Shown here: positions 13,301-27,400 of the stretch, one piece after another | How the letters are laid out: the number at the start of each line of letters is the position of its first letter | Position numbering within the stretch: position 1 is the first letter of the stretch | Source: Orthonyx spaldingii | Lineage: Eukaryota > Chordata > Aves > Passeriformes > Orthonychidae | Length of the DNA stretch: 64,000 bases | Assembly: GCA_013397795.1 (NCBI GenBank) | Contig: VZTJ01001437.1 | Location: forward strand, 593,851-657,850 | Reading direction: 5' to 3' | The notes under the pieces: generated by a model | Database searches by the model: none | Seen by the model: only the letters and a program-made list of their open reading frames with translations | What the model was told of the DNA's origin: nothing | Program-made: the position numbers and the translations under genes

Positions 13301-14339
13301 CACTGCAGTCTTTATCAGAAAGTCTGACGTGCTTTGTGTACGGATGAGGAAAATGAAATTTAAGACAGATGTAGGATAAATTTCAGAAGAAAATAACTGC
13401 AACCTTACATTAGTGACCTATTTTCTGAAACCAGCTTATCTTATATTGGATTTCTGCCCCACTAAGCGTATCAGAATTCTTCAGCACCAAGACAGCTTCC
13501 TCACAGGGAGTGCTTGTATCAGCCAGTGCTGCACAGAACTGTGTGTTCTGTGTACTGGTTCTCATGCCCAGCATTACAACAGTAGTGTGTGTACTGTGTG
13601 TTAGCTTAAGATGCTGTCGTGAAGCTACGAATAAATTGGTTCAATCCTAGAAGCTTCGCTTCATTAACGCTAAAGATCATTGTGACACTAATTGATACTG
13701 AGCTTGATCTATTTATCAAGTCTTTTACAAGCAGGAGCTGAAGAAGTAAAGCCACTTCGTCATTCACAGAGAGTGAGCAACAACTACTTAATATTTTGAA
13801 GGGATCGTCCTATTGTTTCACAATATACCTTAATTGTATAATGTAATCAATCATAATTCATCACCATAATTCTCCAGTATTTATTTTACAGCAGTTTTAT
13901 TCTAATGAGGATTTTTAATAAGAAGATATATTCTCTTTTATCCATAAGAAAAATAATACACTGTTAATCATGATACAAAGAATCTCTCTTAGTGCTGACA
14001 ATGACTCTTGCTTAAGATGAAGCATTTTCATCAGTGAGCTAGTTGTTATGCATTACCAGCATGTGTGCAGTAGCCTAGCGTGACACCAATTTGCATAATT
14101 TCTCTCCTCTAACAGGCTTCAAAAATAATAATAGGCATATGAGATAGAATCCACTGATTTTAAACTTCTTTCAGTAGCTATCTTCAAGGAGCAGTTATCA
14201 AAAGAACCTCTAAAGAATTAAGTTTAATAAATTATAAATGTATTATTTAGGTTATGCTTTCTGGGCCTATTGCCATCTAAGTTGAATTCTGTAACAAAGA
14301 GTAAGGCAAAACCACAAGCAATTGGCTTGACATCTTCCC

Positions 14340-15236
14340 AGACAAGAGGCAGGACTGGAAGGGAGACTAAGCAAGTTTGCAGATGATACAAAACTGGGAG
14401 GAGCTGCTGACTCCCTCAAAGGCCGGGAGGCCCTGCAGAGAGACCCCAACAAATCAGAGGGCTGGGCAACCACCAACCATAAGGAAGTTCAATAAGGGAA
14501 GGTGTCGGATTCTGCACCTGGGATGGGGCAACCCTGGATGTACAGACAGACTGGGGAATGAGGTGCTGGAGAGCAGCTGGTCCATGGCAAGTTGAATGTG
14601 AGCCAGCAGTGCCTCAGCAGCCAGGAGGACCAAGCGTGTCCTGGGGGCATCAGGCCCAGCATCACCAGCCAGGCAAGGGAGGGGGTTGTCCCACTCTGCT
14701 CTGCGCTGGGGTGGCCTCAACTCCAGTCCTGTGTGCAGTTCTGGGAAACACAGTGTAAGGTGTTAAACATTAGACAGCACCTAAGGAGGACAATGAAGAT
14801 GGTGCAGGGCCCTGAGGGGGAGCCGTGTGAGGAGTGGCTGAGGTCACTTGGTCTTTCAGCCTTTCAGGAGAAGAGGAGACTGACGGGAGACCTCACTGCA
14901 GTTACAACTTCCTCGTGAGGAGAAGAGGAGGGGCAGCACTGCTCTCTTCTCTGTGATGACCAGTGACAGGACCCGAGGGAATGGCCTGGAGTTGTGTCAG
15001 GGGAGGTTTAGGCTGGATATCAGGAAAATGTTCTTCACTCAGAGGGTGGTTGGGCACTGGAACAGCCCCAGGGAAGTGCTCACAGCACCAAACCCGACGG
15101 AGTTTAAGAAGCCTTTGGACAATGCTCTCAGGCACACGGTGTGATTCTTGGGCATGCTGCTCCAGAGGGCCAGGAGTTGGACTTTATGATCCTTGTGGGT
15201 CCCTTCCAACTCAGCATATTCTGAGATTCTGTGACT
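14340..15236 (+). mobile_element. CR1-type LINE, truncated and degraded 3' end
   Basis: The plus strand follows the familiar avian CR1 3' region in order: a segment with AAGTTTGCAGATGATAC, then TTCAATAAGGGAAGGTG, CTGCACCTGGG, GAGAGCAGCTGG, CAGTTCTGGG, CAGTGACAGGACCCGAGG, and the terminal GGGTCCCTTCCAACTC ending ATTCTGAGATTCTGTGA. This covers the end of the reverse-transcriptase ORF plus the 3' UTR. The reading frame is broken by stops and indels, so the copy is dead. The 5' part is missing, as is usual for CR1. Short open frames in this interval are fragments of the element, not host genes. The left boundary is approximate. Confidence 0.92.
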
Positions 15237-18200
15237 GTCTAGAAGTGGCTGGACAACGTCAATATCCACTGCTGCTCACAATGAACTTGAAAATCAGTTA
15301 GGGTTTGGGGGTACAGATAAAAAAAGGAGAGATAGTGATAAATACAGAAGCTGCTCAGGACTGTTATACCTGTGTTACACTTGTATGTTATTTAATAATG
15401 CCTTAATCTGCAGAGAGTAACAAAAATAACTTTTTTTTTTGGCTGATCTGAACCCAAAAGAGACCTTACCATTTGTTAATATTTACAGAGAGCAAGAAGA
15501 ACAATGTGTTAGCAAACTGATACGACTACTGGTGGACCTTTTCTTATCTTCTTGGCTTACGCATTTCTACATTGTGAATAGGAAACAATATTGCTGCAGT
15601 ATTCTGATTCTCTCAGATATTCACCCAGTAAAATGTCTGGCATTATAAATCTGAAGAGTAATTTAGACCTTGGTCCACTTTACTACACATTCTGATATAT
15701 GGTCATCAATAAGAAAGATCTGATTTATCTTTATCACACAAGGGAAGATGCCATAAAGTCTACACAATTGACATTTAGGCCTAATGTCCACTAATACAAA
15801 AACAGATCACCAAAATATCCAGCTATCCCATTAAGTGAAAAGATACAAGCACCCCAGTAGAAACAATAGATGCCAATACTGACAAGAGCAAAAATTCTCA
15901 GAGCTTGCTCCTGTCAGCTATTTCGTATTGAGAAGCACTGATCAATTTCAATTTCTACTGATTCAGAGGATTTGAAGGAGATTAACACCTCCAACAGCTG
16001 TGATCTTGAAGAGAAACAATTTAATAACAACAACAAAATTGCCCATGAACTTTCAGAACAGAATTTAAACACAGAATAAAGTACCAAACTGGCCTTTCTC
16101 CCAGATTAACTCTTGGGCTGCTGCAGATGGTCTAGACGAAACTTAAGAGAATGCCTGAACTTAATTTACAAAGAGAAAATATGACAGGTAAGAATGCTGT
16201 ATCACACACTGGGTACAGTAACTACGACCTGGAATAGTCAGCCTTTAGCAGTTCATTAGCAGCTATTCAGTTTTCTTTTCTATATATTGTTCAGTTTATG
16301 GAACAGTTCTGTGTTCAATACTGTGGGGTTTCAGAACTCAAAAGACAAAAACATTTTGTGATACCATTTGAAAAAACAGAGAGAACAGATAAAATAGTTG
16401 TATGTCACCACCAGCAGCTCTGAGTTGAGATATCAGTTAAGGTACACTAAAAGTAGATTAGATTGCACAGACAATATGAAACAGGATCTACTGTATTAAA
16501 TTTTTTAAAATGCTTCACCTTCAGCCATTATGTTCTATCACTTCATACGACCGTGGGTCATTTCCCCTTTAGTAAGGATACCCTTTGCAAACAGTCCCAG
16601 CTCCTGACCTACTGTTTAAGCAGAGAGTACCTGCTAAAAGAACAACGTCTGAAGCACAATAAAAGCATGACGAGCAAAACAGAAACTGACATTATCCATT
16701 CAAGAAGGATATCTTTATATGGTTTGAGTGATGTGGTATAATTAGCATGCTCCCTTTACAAGATAGCATTACAAATAGAGTCTACATTTCAAACACAATC
16801 CCAGGAGTTTGGAGAACTCAAGAGCTACTCTTGACTAAAATTCACCTCCTGTATTGCAGAAATCATATTTTATATATGCTTCAGGTTCTATTTACAAACT
16901 GGACAAACTAGTACCTTTCAACAGTAATACCTTGTATTGAAATGTGTCTCCTACACAGACATTCCAAGCTACAACTCTCTAAACATTACAGCAATGTCCC
17001 ACTTGCAAGAGCCCTCTCAGAAATCTCATCAGCTGTTGCCAGGTAACAGTGCAGAGGCAGCCCCATGGTTTGCTGTAAGAGTCCCTTGAAGGTCAAAGCA
17101 TGTACATTTTGGCTTCTCTCTCACACACGTGACTTTGTGGACTATCCCAGACAGCCACAGAGGCAGGCTGGCAGCTTGTTCTCCCGTGCCTTGAAACCCC
17201 CTCTCAGCTCCACAGCAAGGGTATTTTTAAAGATATGTGTGAGCTGAACTAAATATATGCACAGACTTAACGAGGTTTCTGAAAACCCCGTTACTTTAGC
17301 TATTGCAAGGAACATAAATAAACAGTAAAACCAACAGACATCTTGTTTTGACTTCACTGTCTCAGCTTCTTGACATCTCAAACTCTTTCAGCTTCTCACT
17401 ACCACCAGGAGTCCCCAGTCTCTTCTTTCAAGCTTGTGACATTTAGTCTGAAACACATTTGCTCTTCTTTTCTAAGTCACTCCTCCTGATCTCTGCAGCA
17501 TGCCGCTTTTTTGGGGAAAGAGAGGCTGATTTTCCTTCAAAATGGCTGATAAGAATCCCTCTCCTTTAATCTTCTAACCTGCCTTGCTAGGTCATTCCTC
17601 TTCAAACACTCTCTGTGACCAAAATTTCCCACTGAAGCCTAGCCTCCCACTTTAAGTTTAGAGTTTGATAATTGATTTGTCACACTGAGTATTCAATCCT
17701 GTATTTAATACCACTCAGTCATCAAAATTTAATTCTTCCTCTTTGTTAGCTGTTGGCAGGTGCAAAGTTTATTTCAACCAATCTACAGAAGCAGAACAGA
17801 TAAGACAAATAAAACCACATTCAAAATGGTGTTTGTAGTCTGATAGATTTACACAAAAACCTTCCCAATGCCAAACAGAAATTACATATTGTATACAGAT
17901 TCCTTGAATTGTCCCAGCTGTCAATATACCTTTATTATATGTACATTTCTGTAAACAGGCTTCCCCCCATCACTACTCTTCACATAATGGAAGGTTTGTT
18001 ACCCAGCTTAGAAAAGCAATGGTTGCAGCAACAAGATACTCACTTGAGGGTGTTCCAGCAAAAACAATATATTGTGCTGCGTTTTTGGAAATTGCTATCT
18101 CTGATTTATATCCTTGTGGTATCAATTGTACAAAGGTAATTCTCTATAATGAATTATTTATTTCCTGTTGTAATAGACATCTGAGATAGTCATAAATATT

Positions 18201-19902
18201 TACATGTTCAGTTAATTCACTAATGAAAACTGAAGTAATTCTGAAGTGGGATGTTATCTCATGATGACCTAACAATCTGCTCAACTCTTACATTAGTGAA
18301 GACAACCACCGTATCGAAGCAACAGGAGGTGGAAGAAACCTACTCCTGAAACCATGGTACAGCAATGGGCTAAGGCATCAAGACAGAGAAAAGTGAGAAT
18401 TCTTTTCTGGGATACACACAGAAATATTCTATCTCTGTTTCTGAATTTGTAAAATGTGTGGTAACATCCTCTAATCTTACTCCCTTGCAAACCCTGGCCT
18501 TCTCACTAGCATTCCAGAGAGATTCCTCTTCAACAATGGAAATATCCCTTCTGAGACAATGAGTTATTGGTTTGTGCATTGACCTGTGCAATTCCACTAT
18601 CTTTACAGCATCTAAGAAATATTTTGGGCTGCCGGCTGCCTCAAAGTAGTTCAGTACCACCTATGGATTGCAAGTCTACAGGCACAAATTCCTTCAAATC
18701 AGTTGGCTGTACTGATATCAGCGTGCACCTAAATCAGGTCAAGGTAAACAGCTAGAAAAAGGGCTTGTTTACTGCATTCATAGTAAGACAATGTGTTTAC
18801 CAAGGTTTGTAAAGTATAAAGAGAACAGAAATTTTTTTTAATCCATTTAGACTCAGAGCATCCCTGAAAGGTCTTACCTAATAAACTCACAGCTCTTTTT
18901 CAGCCCATATCCCCCTTCCATCCCTGTCTCTGGGGCAATTGACCTTTGTCTGCACCTCTAAAACACAAACTACGAGTCGTTTATCTAAGAAGGCAGTAAT
19001 CTATTCCTCCATCAAACAATTGCTTTCCACCTTCTGGAGAGACTGACTGCTTTAGGTCTCATGTGAAAAGTCTCACCTAACCTGTAACCTACTTGATTAT
19101 TCACATTTGGCTCAACTTTTCACAATCTATTAGTCCGTTGTGAAGCATAACATCAGCTAGAAAATGGCAAACCTCAGGAAAAACAAGCCTCTCTAAATGG
19201 TAACATTTACTTTTTATATATTTGTCATGTAAATTCACAACCATCCTTTAAGCAGACACATAAATGGGATCAAGATGTGTCTCATAGTTAAATGAGTCTT
19301 TTAACAGAAGCTGCATGTGATAATAATGAATGTTGCTGAAGTCAGATAGTGGTTTAGCATACAATCCTATTTTTGAAGTATGCTGTAACAAAGCATTTCC
19401 AAGGTAAGACGACAGAGCCCTTGCCTAATTCAATCCAGAACACAGGGGAAACATTACTCTCATGAGTTTGGCAGCAAAGGTACTCCTGCAAACATTAGGA
19501 AATAACATTACAGACTACATATGTTGCTTTCCTCTCATCACTACTGACAAAGGTCAGCCACAAATGAATAATGATCTTGAAACTGCAAATTCACATCTTA
19601 GCTTTAGGGGGAAAAAAACCAACCCATCTTACAGAGACAGGTTAGGGAAAGCCATGTTCTGCTAGACTTGTTCTCTGAAAAATAACTCTTTCAAGGACCT
19701 CAAATCTACAGTGATTTCAGAAAGTATTCAGAGGCCTCCTGGACTCCAGGAATAAAAAGGGAGGAGAAAAAATGAGGAGATGTAAACCACAGTTCATTCT
19801 GTACCTTCAACTACTGACTGTCAGTGAAACAGGAAGAAAAATGTTTCAGATGACAGTCAGATTCTAAAGCAGTTGATGTATTTGCTAGTTCAGATGTAGA
19901 AA

Positions 19903-19930
19903 GGAAGTGCAGTGCAGGAAGTGCAGTGCA
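19903..19930. repeat. Perfect 14-bp tandem duplication
   Basis: Two exact copies of GGAAGTGCAGTGCA lie head to tail. Confidence 0.9.
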
Positions 19931-20429
19931 ATGTCACAAAATCAGAAGCTATATGGTACTCCACATAAAAATGAAAGCCATTACAGGTTTGAGTTTCACT
20001 ACATGTACAAAGAAAACACTTAAAAAATGTGACCGTCAAAAGATGAAGAGACAATCATGCAAGTTTAAAAGTTAAATAAGTCACTGGTAGAGAACTTAAG
20101 GAAAATACTGCAAAATCCAGAATGAATCCCTGACAAGGTAATTAGATTGTGTCAGCAACTGAAGTCATCCATGCCAGAATGACTCCATTCTTGAGTGGGC
20201 TGTACTCTGACATAATCAAGGTGTTCACGAACCCAAAACATTAGGAGAAACCAGACCTGCAGCAGACAGGCATGTGGGCTCTGACAGAAGCAAGATCAGC
20301 ACGTAAAACTGCCTATCAACTACAACAATGAGCCCAGAATAACGCCCAACACAAGCAGCACCATGGATTACATTATTTTGCAAAATCTTGCAGTGTCAGG
20401 GCATTTACTTCTCTTGGAAGCTGCATTTA

Positions 20430-20770
20430 ACCAAGGCTGTCGCCCTTGGTCCCTGTCCAGGCTATCCTGCAGCCATGGCTCTGCCTAAGCACCTACCCCA
20501 CTCACGCAGACTCAAGCACTAACCCACGGACCCGATCTTAACAGACCCTGAGTCTGCCTTGTCCCTCCACACTGGCCTGGCAGTCACTGCACTGTCAGCT
20601 CCCTGCTGCCATCCCTGGGCCTGTCCCACGCCTGCCTGGGGTCCTGTCAGGGTCCCCACGCTCAGTGTGGCCACTGGCCCTGCTGCCTCACAGGCACCCA
20701 CGGCTCCTGCCTCATCTGCCCTGGCAGGGCAGCCCAGCCCACGCTGCAGAGTGCTCACTGGGACTTTACT
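20430..20770. other. GC-rich, CpG-poor patch of unknown origin
   Basis: About 340 bp rich in CCTG, CTGCC and CAGG words with few CpG pairs, sharply different from the AT-rich flanks. This could be an old GC-rich retroposon, a decayed CpG island or an unrecognised exon. Open frames in it on both strands are low-complexity and resemble no protein I know, and there is no clear splice structure. Confidence 0.5.
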
Positions 20771-23700
20771 CAAGCCTTTTTTCTCCTAGCCTCCCTCACA
20801 ACATGCAGAAGCTTGCACACTTTTCAAACCAAGGAGCAGCCAGACCTATAGATCTACAGATCCATGAGTGTTTACCAAGACAAAAAACCAGTGAGATCAA
20901 ACAGCTTGATTAATACATGAGCCAGACAGATTTTCCTCATGATCACTATTCTCACCTTCTGAAAGGAAGACAAATGAAAATACACATGCTACAGCATTAC
21001 CTGGTCATAACTCTTGGGGTTCACAGACTCTTAAACTAATGTTTAATGTGCATTTCTGAGGTTAACACCGTTTATATAGAAAACATTCATTGAAATAAAA
21101 AGCAATGTAGTGTGGAACTTGTTATGCAAATATTTTAAGGCAAGAAAACTCCTTTTTGTATTTTTTTTTTTCTTTTCCTCCTTCACACAGAGAATTTGAG
21201 GCCATACGGACATTCTGTTCTTAGTTAAGTAATTATTTATACAACCAATATTTAATTACACAAAAAGCCCCACTGTAAGGTAGAACATTATTTCAGGGAG
21301 AGCTTTTAAAAAATCCTCTCTCCAAAAATCAATTTTAAAATTTAATATTTTCTTCCTTCTATTAAATAAACAGCTTCTGCAAAATTCTGGCAATTCATTA
21401 TGTATTATTTAACAAAATTAGTCTTTGTCACAAATAATAAAATGATTCTGATTTGTATGTGTCTGGAATTCATGCAAGAGTAAGACCAAGTTTGAATGCT
21501 AACAAAGTATTCTTCTGCCTAATGAAATATTCATATTCATTTGTCATCAAGACTTGAATAAGAAGGAATATATCCTTCTCACTTCTGTCAGTAAAGGACT
21601 GGCAAAGATCTTTCCTTCTTTTAATTCTGAATGTCTTCTGAACCACTCCTAATAATTTTCTTTTCCTGTACAATACAGTACAAGAGATATTTAAAATTTA
21701 CTTACAAAGATGACTCCATATTTCAGGTAGACAACATTTATATACTTGCACCATCCAAAACTTACGTAAGTTTTCCCCATTAAAACTTGACACTACTACT
21801 ATGCTTTCCCCATCTCTCCAGATGTATCATTAAGACCAGAAAAATCAGATTAAATAAAGAATGAAAGCTACACTACAGCATGTGGAGGAAAATACAAAAA
21901 AACATTAGACAGCTTTATCAAGAACCACACCTTGAGGAAATGGCATCATTGCAGCCTTCTTGTCCACAATATAGCCCTATAGGCTGAAATGCTGTTTTCT
22001 CTATTTCAGTTCTTGTGGAACTAATCAGATTGCAAAAGATATGCCCCTGGACACAGACTTTTACATGTGAAAAAATCACCCTAATTTAAGAAGGGGGAGG
22101 TGAGGTGCATATTCTTCACCACAACTGTTTACAGGGAAAGCATATTATCTTTGAAATGATAATATGAAATGTTAAGAGTGCCACAAAATGGCACTCTTAG
22201 GTGTTCCTTGTAGATGTTTCATCCCCAGTCTTTCACAGCCTGTCACAAAGAGCACTCGCCTTCCAGCTCAGACAGTGGATGATTTTCTATTCCAAAGGCC
22301 TTTGGGTGGATTGGTCAAAAGGTGTTTTGTTCACAGCACCCAGTTTGCTGCTATGAGGGAATGTGAAACCAAGCACATTTTCTCAGGAGTGCTGCTGAAT
22401 TTCGTGACCTTCTCAGCTGAGCAACCTTAAGCCATTAGAAATCACCATACTACCATCTTTTGCCCACCTATTAAATCAGTTAATTTCTCTGTATTACAAT
22501 ATCTATTATTACAGTCACTCACCACAGTCTTTCACTCTTGAAACTGGAAAGAGGCTGAACTATCATTAGTGAGCAGCAACTTAGCCTTACATGAATCACC
22601 CACATATTCCTTTAGTTTACTGTTAGCTGACTTCTGCAGAGCCTCCAAGCCTTCTGCCAGCATATAAATTGCTTCTGGAGTGATGAAACAAACATCAGCA
22701 AGGGAGTTGCACTCACACCACTTTCCTACATTTTAGCAGCAGTTAGAGTCCAGTCACTTACTCTAACACCAGTCCTTCCTCTGCATTTGATTAGAGTATA
22801 CACAGTTTTCAATACTGCAATCAGTTCAGTTTTGTAATGATTTTTCACTACGACAATGTCTTGCCACAAACATGAGGCATCATACCAGATATAGCTTATA
22901 AGCACATTCCTTATCTTTTGGCATATTCACAATGTTCATTACAAAACAATGTAAGATCAATAGATGAGAAATATCCTTTCAATTAAACTAATGAGAATTT
23001 TCCCCATAAACATAGTTGTAAATGATTTTTAACACTTTTCCAAAAGTACAAAAGAGAAAGTGATTTTTAAATACTATTAACTTTTGAAGATGTACTCTTT
23101 TTCCTTGAATTAATTTTTAATCACAGGAAATTTTTTGAATTATATACTATATTTACCGTACTTATCTCATAATCTCTCTTGGTTTGGCTCTCAGAACCAT
23201 TAATTCAATGCTCCAGCTGCTACAGTTGCTCATACCACAGGTGACATTTATGTTAGGTTTGTTTCCTCAGAAGAAAATGTATTAAAAAAGGTAGTCTGAC
23301 AGGTCTTTGTATCCATTTCACAGGCTAAACACAAGTTATAAAGATCATCCATGTAACTACTGACAGAAATTGTGAGAGAACAAGTGGAGACAACAAGATG
23401 TGCACAGAACATGTCCTCCTCTTTCAAGTGAATTGGAATTAATCATATCTATCATTCATCCCTCCAGCAGGTTTAAAATACAATGTAAAAAGTATACCAG
23501 GAGACATGAAAACTGCCCTCCTACTCCATATGTTTTACAACTTCTCCTGCTTTACGCACTCAGACTACGTTTATTTCCCATACATGCAAGAAAACTGCTA
23601 TCAAAGACAATATTACATTCTTTCACATCAGAAATAAGGGTTTTAATATTTTTTTGTCTTTCAGAACAGATTTTATACCAATTCTGCAGAGTAAACAGAA

Positions 23701-24287
23701 TGATGCATTAAATGGCTCAGTGACAAGCTGTATGGACATACTACAACGTGACAGGATTGTCCCATGGCAGAGAGGAGGTCAGTGAAGCCCAGTTACATTC
23801 AGACTGTCCAGTAACGTATTTAGACATCAGAAACCTGAAGAACCCTGAAGGAGAACAGCTTCTGCTCTCCCTATACCTCCAGGTTTTAATACTTTTTAAG
23901 GTATTAAAAAGAATGCAGTAACCGAGACAGGGAACTTTGCAACAATTTCTCCTTTTTCTAAATAAAAAACCTCACCTATATGGAATAACAGCTGTTTAAA
24001 ATGGTTTTTTTTAAACAAATGCCTCAGTAAGATGACAGATTTTGCAAAATCTGCAGTGAGCTTCTAAGCATTTGCATGAAAATAATTTTCTACAACCAGC
24101 CAGAGTCTTGGTATGTTCAGAAGACTGACCTTCAGGCTGCCTTAATCCTACAGGCAACCTTTTCTTTGAAATATCACTGCACCACACTAAGCTACTTCTT
24201 CATTTCCATTTTTTCTTCTCCATAGTAATTCTTACTTTGTGTTAAAAATTTGTATATATTCTGTACATACTTACTAACAATAAAAAA

Positions 24288-24495
24288 AGGAGAGAGAGGA
24301 AGGGAGAGAGAGAGAGAGGAAGGGAGAGAGAGAGAGAAAGGAAGGGAGAGAGAGAGAGAAAGGAAGGGAGAGAGAGAGAGAAAGGAAGGGAGAGAGAGAG
24401 AGAAAGGAAGGGAGAGAGCGAGAGGAAGGAAGGGAGNGAGAGCGAGGAAGAGAGAGAGAGAGGAAGAGAGAGAGAGAGAGAGAGCGAGCGAGAGT
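24288..24495. repeat. Purine-only minisatellite, 22-bp period, with one ambiguous base
   Basis: The unit is GGAAGGG followed by (GA)n. GGAAGGG starts at 24298, 24318, 24340, 24362, 24384, 24406 and 24428, so six spacings are 20, 22, 22, 22, 22 and 22 bp. It then degrades into GA-rich sequence with GCGAG variants up to 24495. The plus strand is almost all purine for about 200 bp. An N at 24437 marks an unresolved base, common in such arrays. Long open frames across it, giving Ser/Leu or Arg/Glu runs, are artefacts of the repeat. Confidence 0.96.
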
Positions 24496-27400
24496 TGCTG
24501 AAAACGCTTGTCCTGTCTGACTTTCAGGCCCAAATTAACCACAGTTCATTTCTACCCTTCAGTTTGTGCTAGGCTGGGTAACAGAGAATAGTAGAAGTAG
24601 GAAGACCATGGAAGAGATGAGAACTGTCAGGTGTTGGTGACCAAAGACTAACAGAACAAATTATTCTTGCAGCTGAACTACCATGAACCATTTCCGTCCT
24701 TCTGTCACATTTGCACAACACCTAAGCTGAGGGCAGAAGTAGCAGAGAACACTGCTAGAAATCAGGAAACTTTCCACCTGGAAGAGTCCAGTAAATTCTG
24801 CTTGTGCAGGGAAGTATTTATGAAACAAAACAATAGATGAGATTTTTCTTTTTCCAAGCAGTCAAACGTAAAGCCAAGATTCCCTTTGGGATCAGGACCA
24901 CTGTTCTAGTTCTATACCTACCCAGGAAATCATAAAGAGTGGAGACAGCACTCTTTCAAACTGTTTTAAACAGTATTTTCTGTTGTTTCAGATTTCAGTG
25001 CCAGGAAAAAATATTCCTTTAATATTTCTGTATTTTCCTTTGTTGTCCACAAAAAAGTGCCAGAGATGCCTCTAACTTCTTATACCTATTTTTACATACA
25101 ACACATAATTTCCATATGAATATCAAATCTCTATTGAGTCTCTGCCTTACAGCTGTACTTAAGCTGCCCACAGTAAAACAAGTGATCTCTCCCTCTGCAG
25201 GATACCTCCCCCACTGTAGGATATTATAAAGTCTTTACCAAAACATTTACAATATGCTGCTTATTAGTGACACAGAGTCCTCCTAAAAAACTGTTCTGCA
25301 AAAAACTCCTCTCTCCTCAAAGTCACAGGCAGAAAATAGCACACCTGGAACAAGGAGATGCAGGACTGCAGCTACAAAGCTCTATTTGGGACCTGCACAC
25401 CGGGGTCCAAATGTAAGAAAGAGGAAAACGGCTGAGAAGGCAGCAAAGGTAAGGCACAACTGCATACAATGAGTTCAGTACAGCCTCCATCATAGAGCTG
25501 GAACTGTGTCAAGGACAGAGTCAAAGGTTTACTTGGTACTAGGACAATCTGATACACCTTGGGCTTAGGGCAGCCTTACCAGTAAAGGTGTCATCACTAC
25601 ACTCCACAAGATCCTCCACACAGTCCCCAAAACATTTATGTGTTCAAGTCATAAGGCATTTTGGAGAAGAAGCTGTGGCATATACTACAAATCACTGTGC
25701 ATTCTACAGATATATCTACCTTGCAAAAACAGCTTTGTCAAGGACACAGGCATCTGCTGGCTAACAGGAGTCAAACCTTTTATACACATGGGTAACTGCA
25801 TATCTCTGCAAAAATTGTGCTAATCTAACTGTATTTTGTCTTGCAAGGGTGAAGATCACCTTAGCGCGACAGTGCCAACTGTCTTGTCATTAGCTCCATG
25901 ATCACGACGACTTCAAAAGAGCTGTTCTTGTTACTATTCACATACCTAATGCAAGAATTTTTCGGTTTTTTAAAAATGAGCTAAGGCTTACAATATTCAA
26001 ATCCTTAGCTGGAAATTGTTACCTACAGCATTGATATTTTCAGTGAATTGATTTTTCATTTTAAAATTTTTGATAATGAAATCCCCTGGTTTCATTTCAC
26101 AATGGGTTGACACTGACAGGGCCGTGAATCCTGATGAGAAAGAAAGCTACCATTATATTTTTTTGGCAAAGACCCCAAGCAGGAAAAGGTATACCATGAG
26201 TCAATTCTTCAGACAGGAGTTATAATGAAAGCAGTACAGGCTGCACTCTTCACAATCCATCCTTTCTTATTGTATCAAGGTTGTAAAAGCTTATTCCTGC
26301 TCCAATACTCTAGGCACTGCCCCACATCATAACTATCAACACTACAAACTCATAAGTCAAGACTAACAGCCTTTAAGGTATGGTTTATAACAATCAAGTT
26401 TTTGAAGGAAGCCAACAGGTAAGGCCTGTAGAAACTAAGCACTGAATTTTCTTTCAGAGGTGAGACTAAAGAGTTACCTAAAAAATATACCCAAGAATTT
26501 TATCAGTCCCAGAGATTTGCATTTCATCATGCCATGTACCACTCAGTTCAAAAGTCACTCTCCAGCAAGTAGTTTCTGAACAGCAGTAGGAGGAGAAGAG
26601 GCTGAAAAAGCCCAAAATCACAAGGACAGTTCTACCCTTAGGGAATGTTCATGAATGGAATTACACCTCTACTGCAACCTACGAAATATAGCTGTGCTGT
26701 TACAGAAATTTATGAAGACCACATTGCAAAGCAACAATTGTCAGTAACTGCTATATTTAATTACATTTTCTCCATAACTTTCACAGTGTTCTTGACATTA
26801 AGATGAAATCAGGAATCAGCTATTTTGCCTAGCTCAGTAGTTTAATTTCATTACATGAGAAAGTAAAAAAAAAGAAAAAGATTAATAAGTAGAGCTCCAA
26901 GCAGAGGAAAAGTCCCCAGCTACCAGCTGACATCTGCAAGACAATTATGACATGTTAGCAGAATGAGACAAGGATGTGTCTACTTTGTGGAAGGGAGTCA
27001 AAACAACACATTAAGTTTTTCTCCAGGGTGCTACAGATGAGGACATTTAAAAACTCTTTCTTACCTAATCCAGTTTGCTTCAGGACTTGCTGTGTTCTCA
27101 TCTGTTGCAACAAGAAACAGAAAAAGCAAAAGCTTGACAGTCTTCAAGACACTTGAGATCTTTGGCATTTTTCCAGCTATTTCAAAGTAACAGGCTACCC
27201 AAGCTAACAGCTGTTACAAACCTGACTGCATTATAGTTCTATTCCAAAGCTGACTAACAACAAAAGTGAATAAGGTGAAAAACTAAAGGTTGTGTTCCTT
27301 ACCTGACATAGCTCCTGTCAGCCATATGCTCAACTCAGCAAAAGCTACTGTCTCTCTGAGCAATAAACCTACAATAGGCAAAGGCTGAATTATTAACAAG

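Larger units (their letters stand above)
5159..14339. other. Intergenic or MYO3B 5' intron, left part
   Basis: AT-rich unique sequence with no recognisable exon, RNA gene or mobile element. The notable low-complexity piece is a poly(T)/pyrimidine tract at 10309-10351 that contains a repeated TTTTCTTTTGCTTC unit. If MYO3B starts at the CpG island near 33 kb, this is intron; if it starts near 5.9 kb, it is intergenic. Confidence 0.6.
15237..24290. other. Intergenic or MYO3B 5' intron, middle part
   Basis: No exon, RNA gene or repeat family recognised apart from a 14-bp tandem duplication at 19903-19930 and a GC-rich patch at 20430-20770. The rest is AT-rich with short meaningless open frames and a poly(T) run near 21160-21171. 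Confidence 0.6.

Noticed and set aside
14454..15301. Several overlapping frames of 63-112 codons on both strands
   Set aside because: All fall in the degraded CR1 LINE; the frame of its reverse transcriptase is broken repeatedly.
24192..24542. 116-codon minus-strand frame rich in Ser/Leu, and the opposite Arg/Glu/Gly frame
   Set aside because: Both are translations of the GA-rich minisatellite and contain the ambiguous base.
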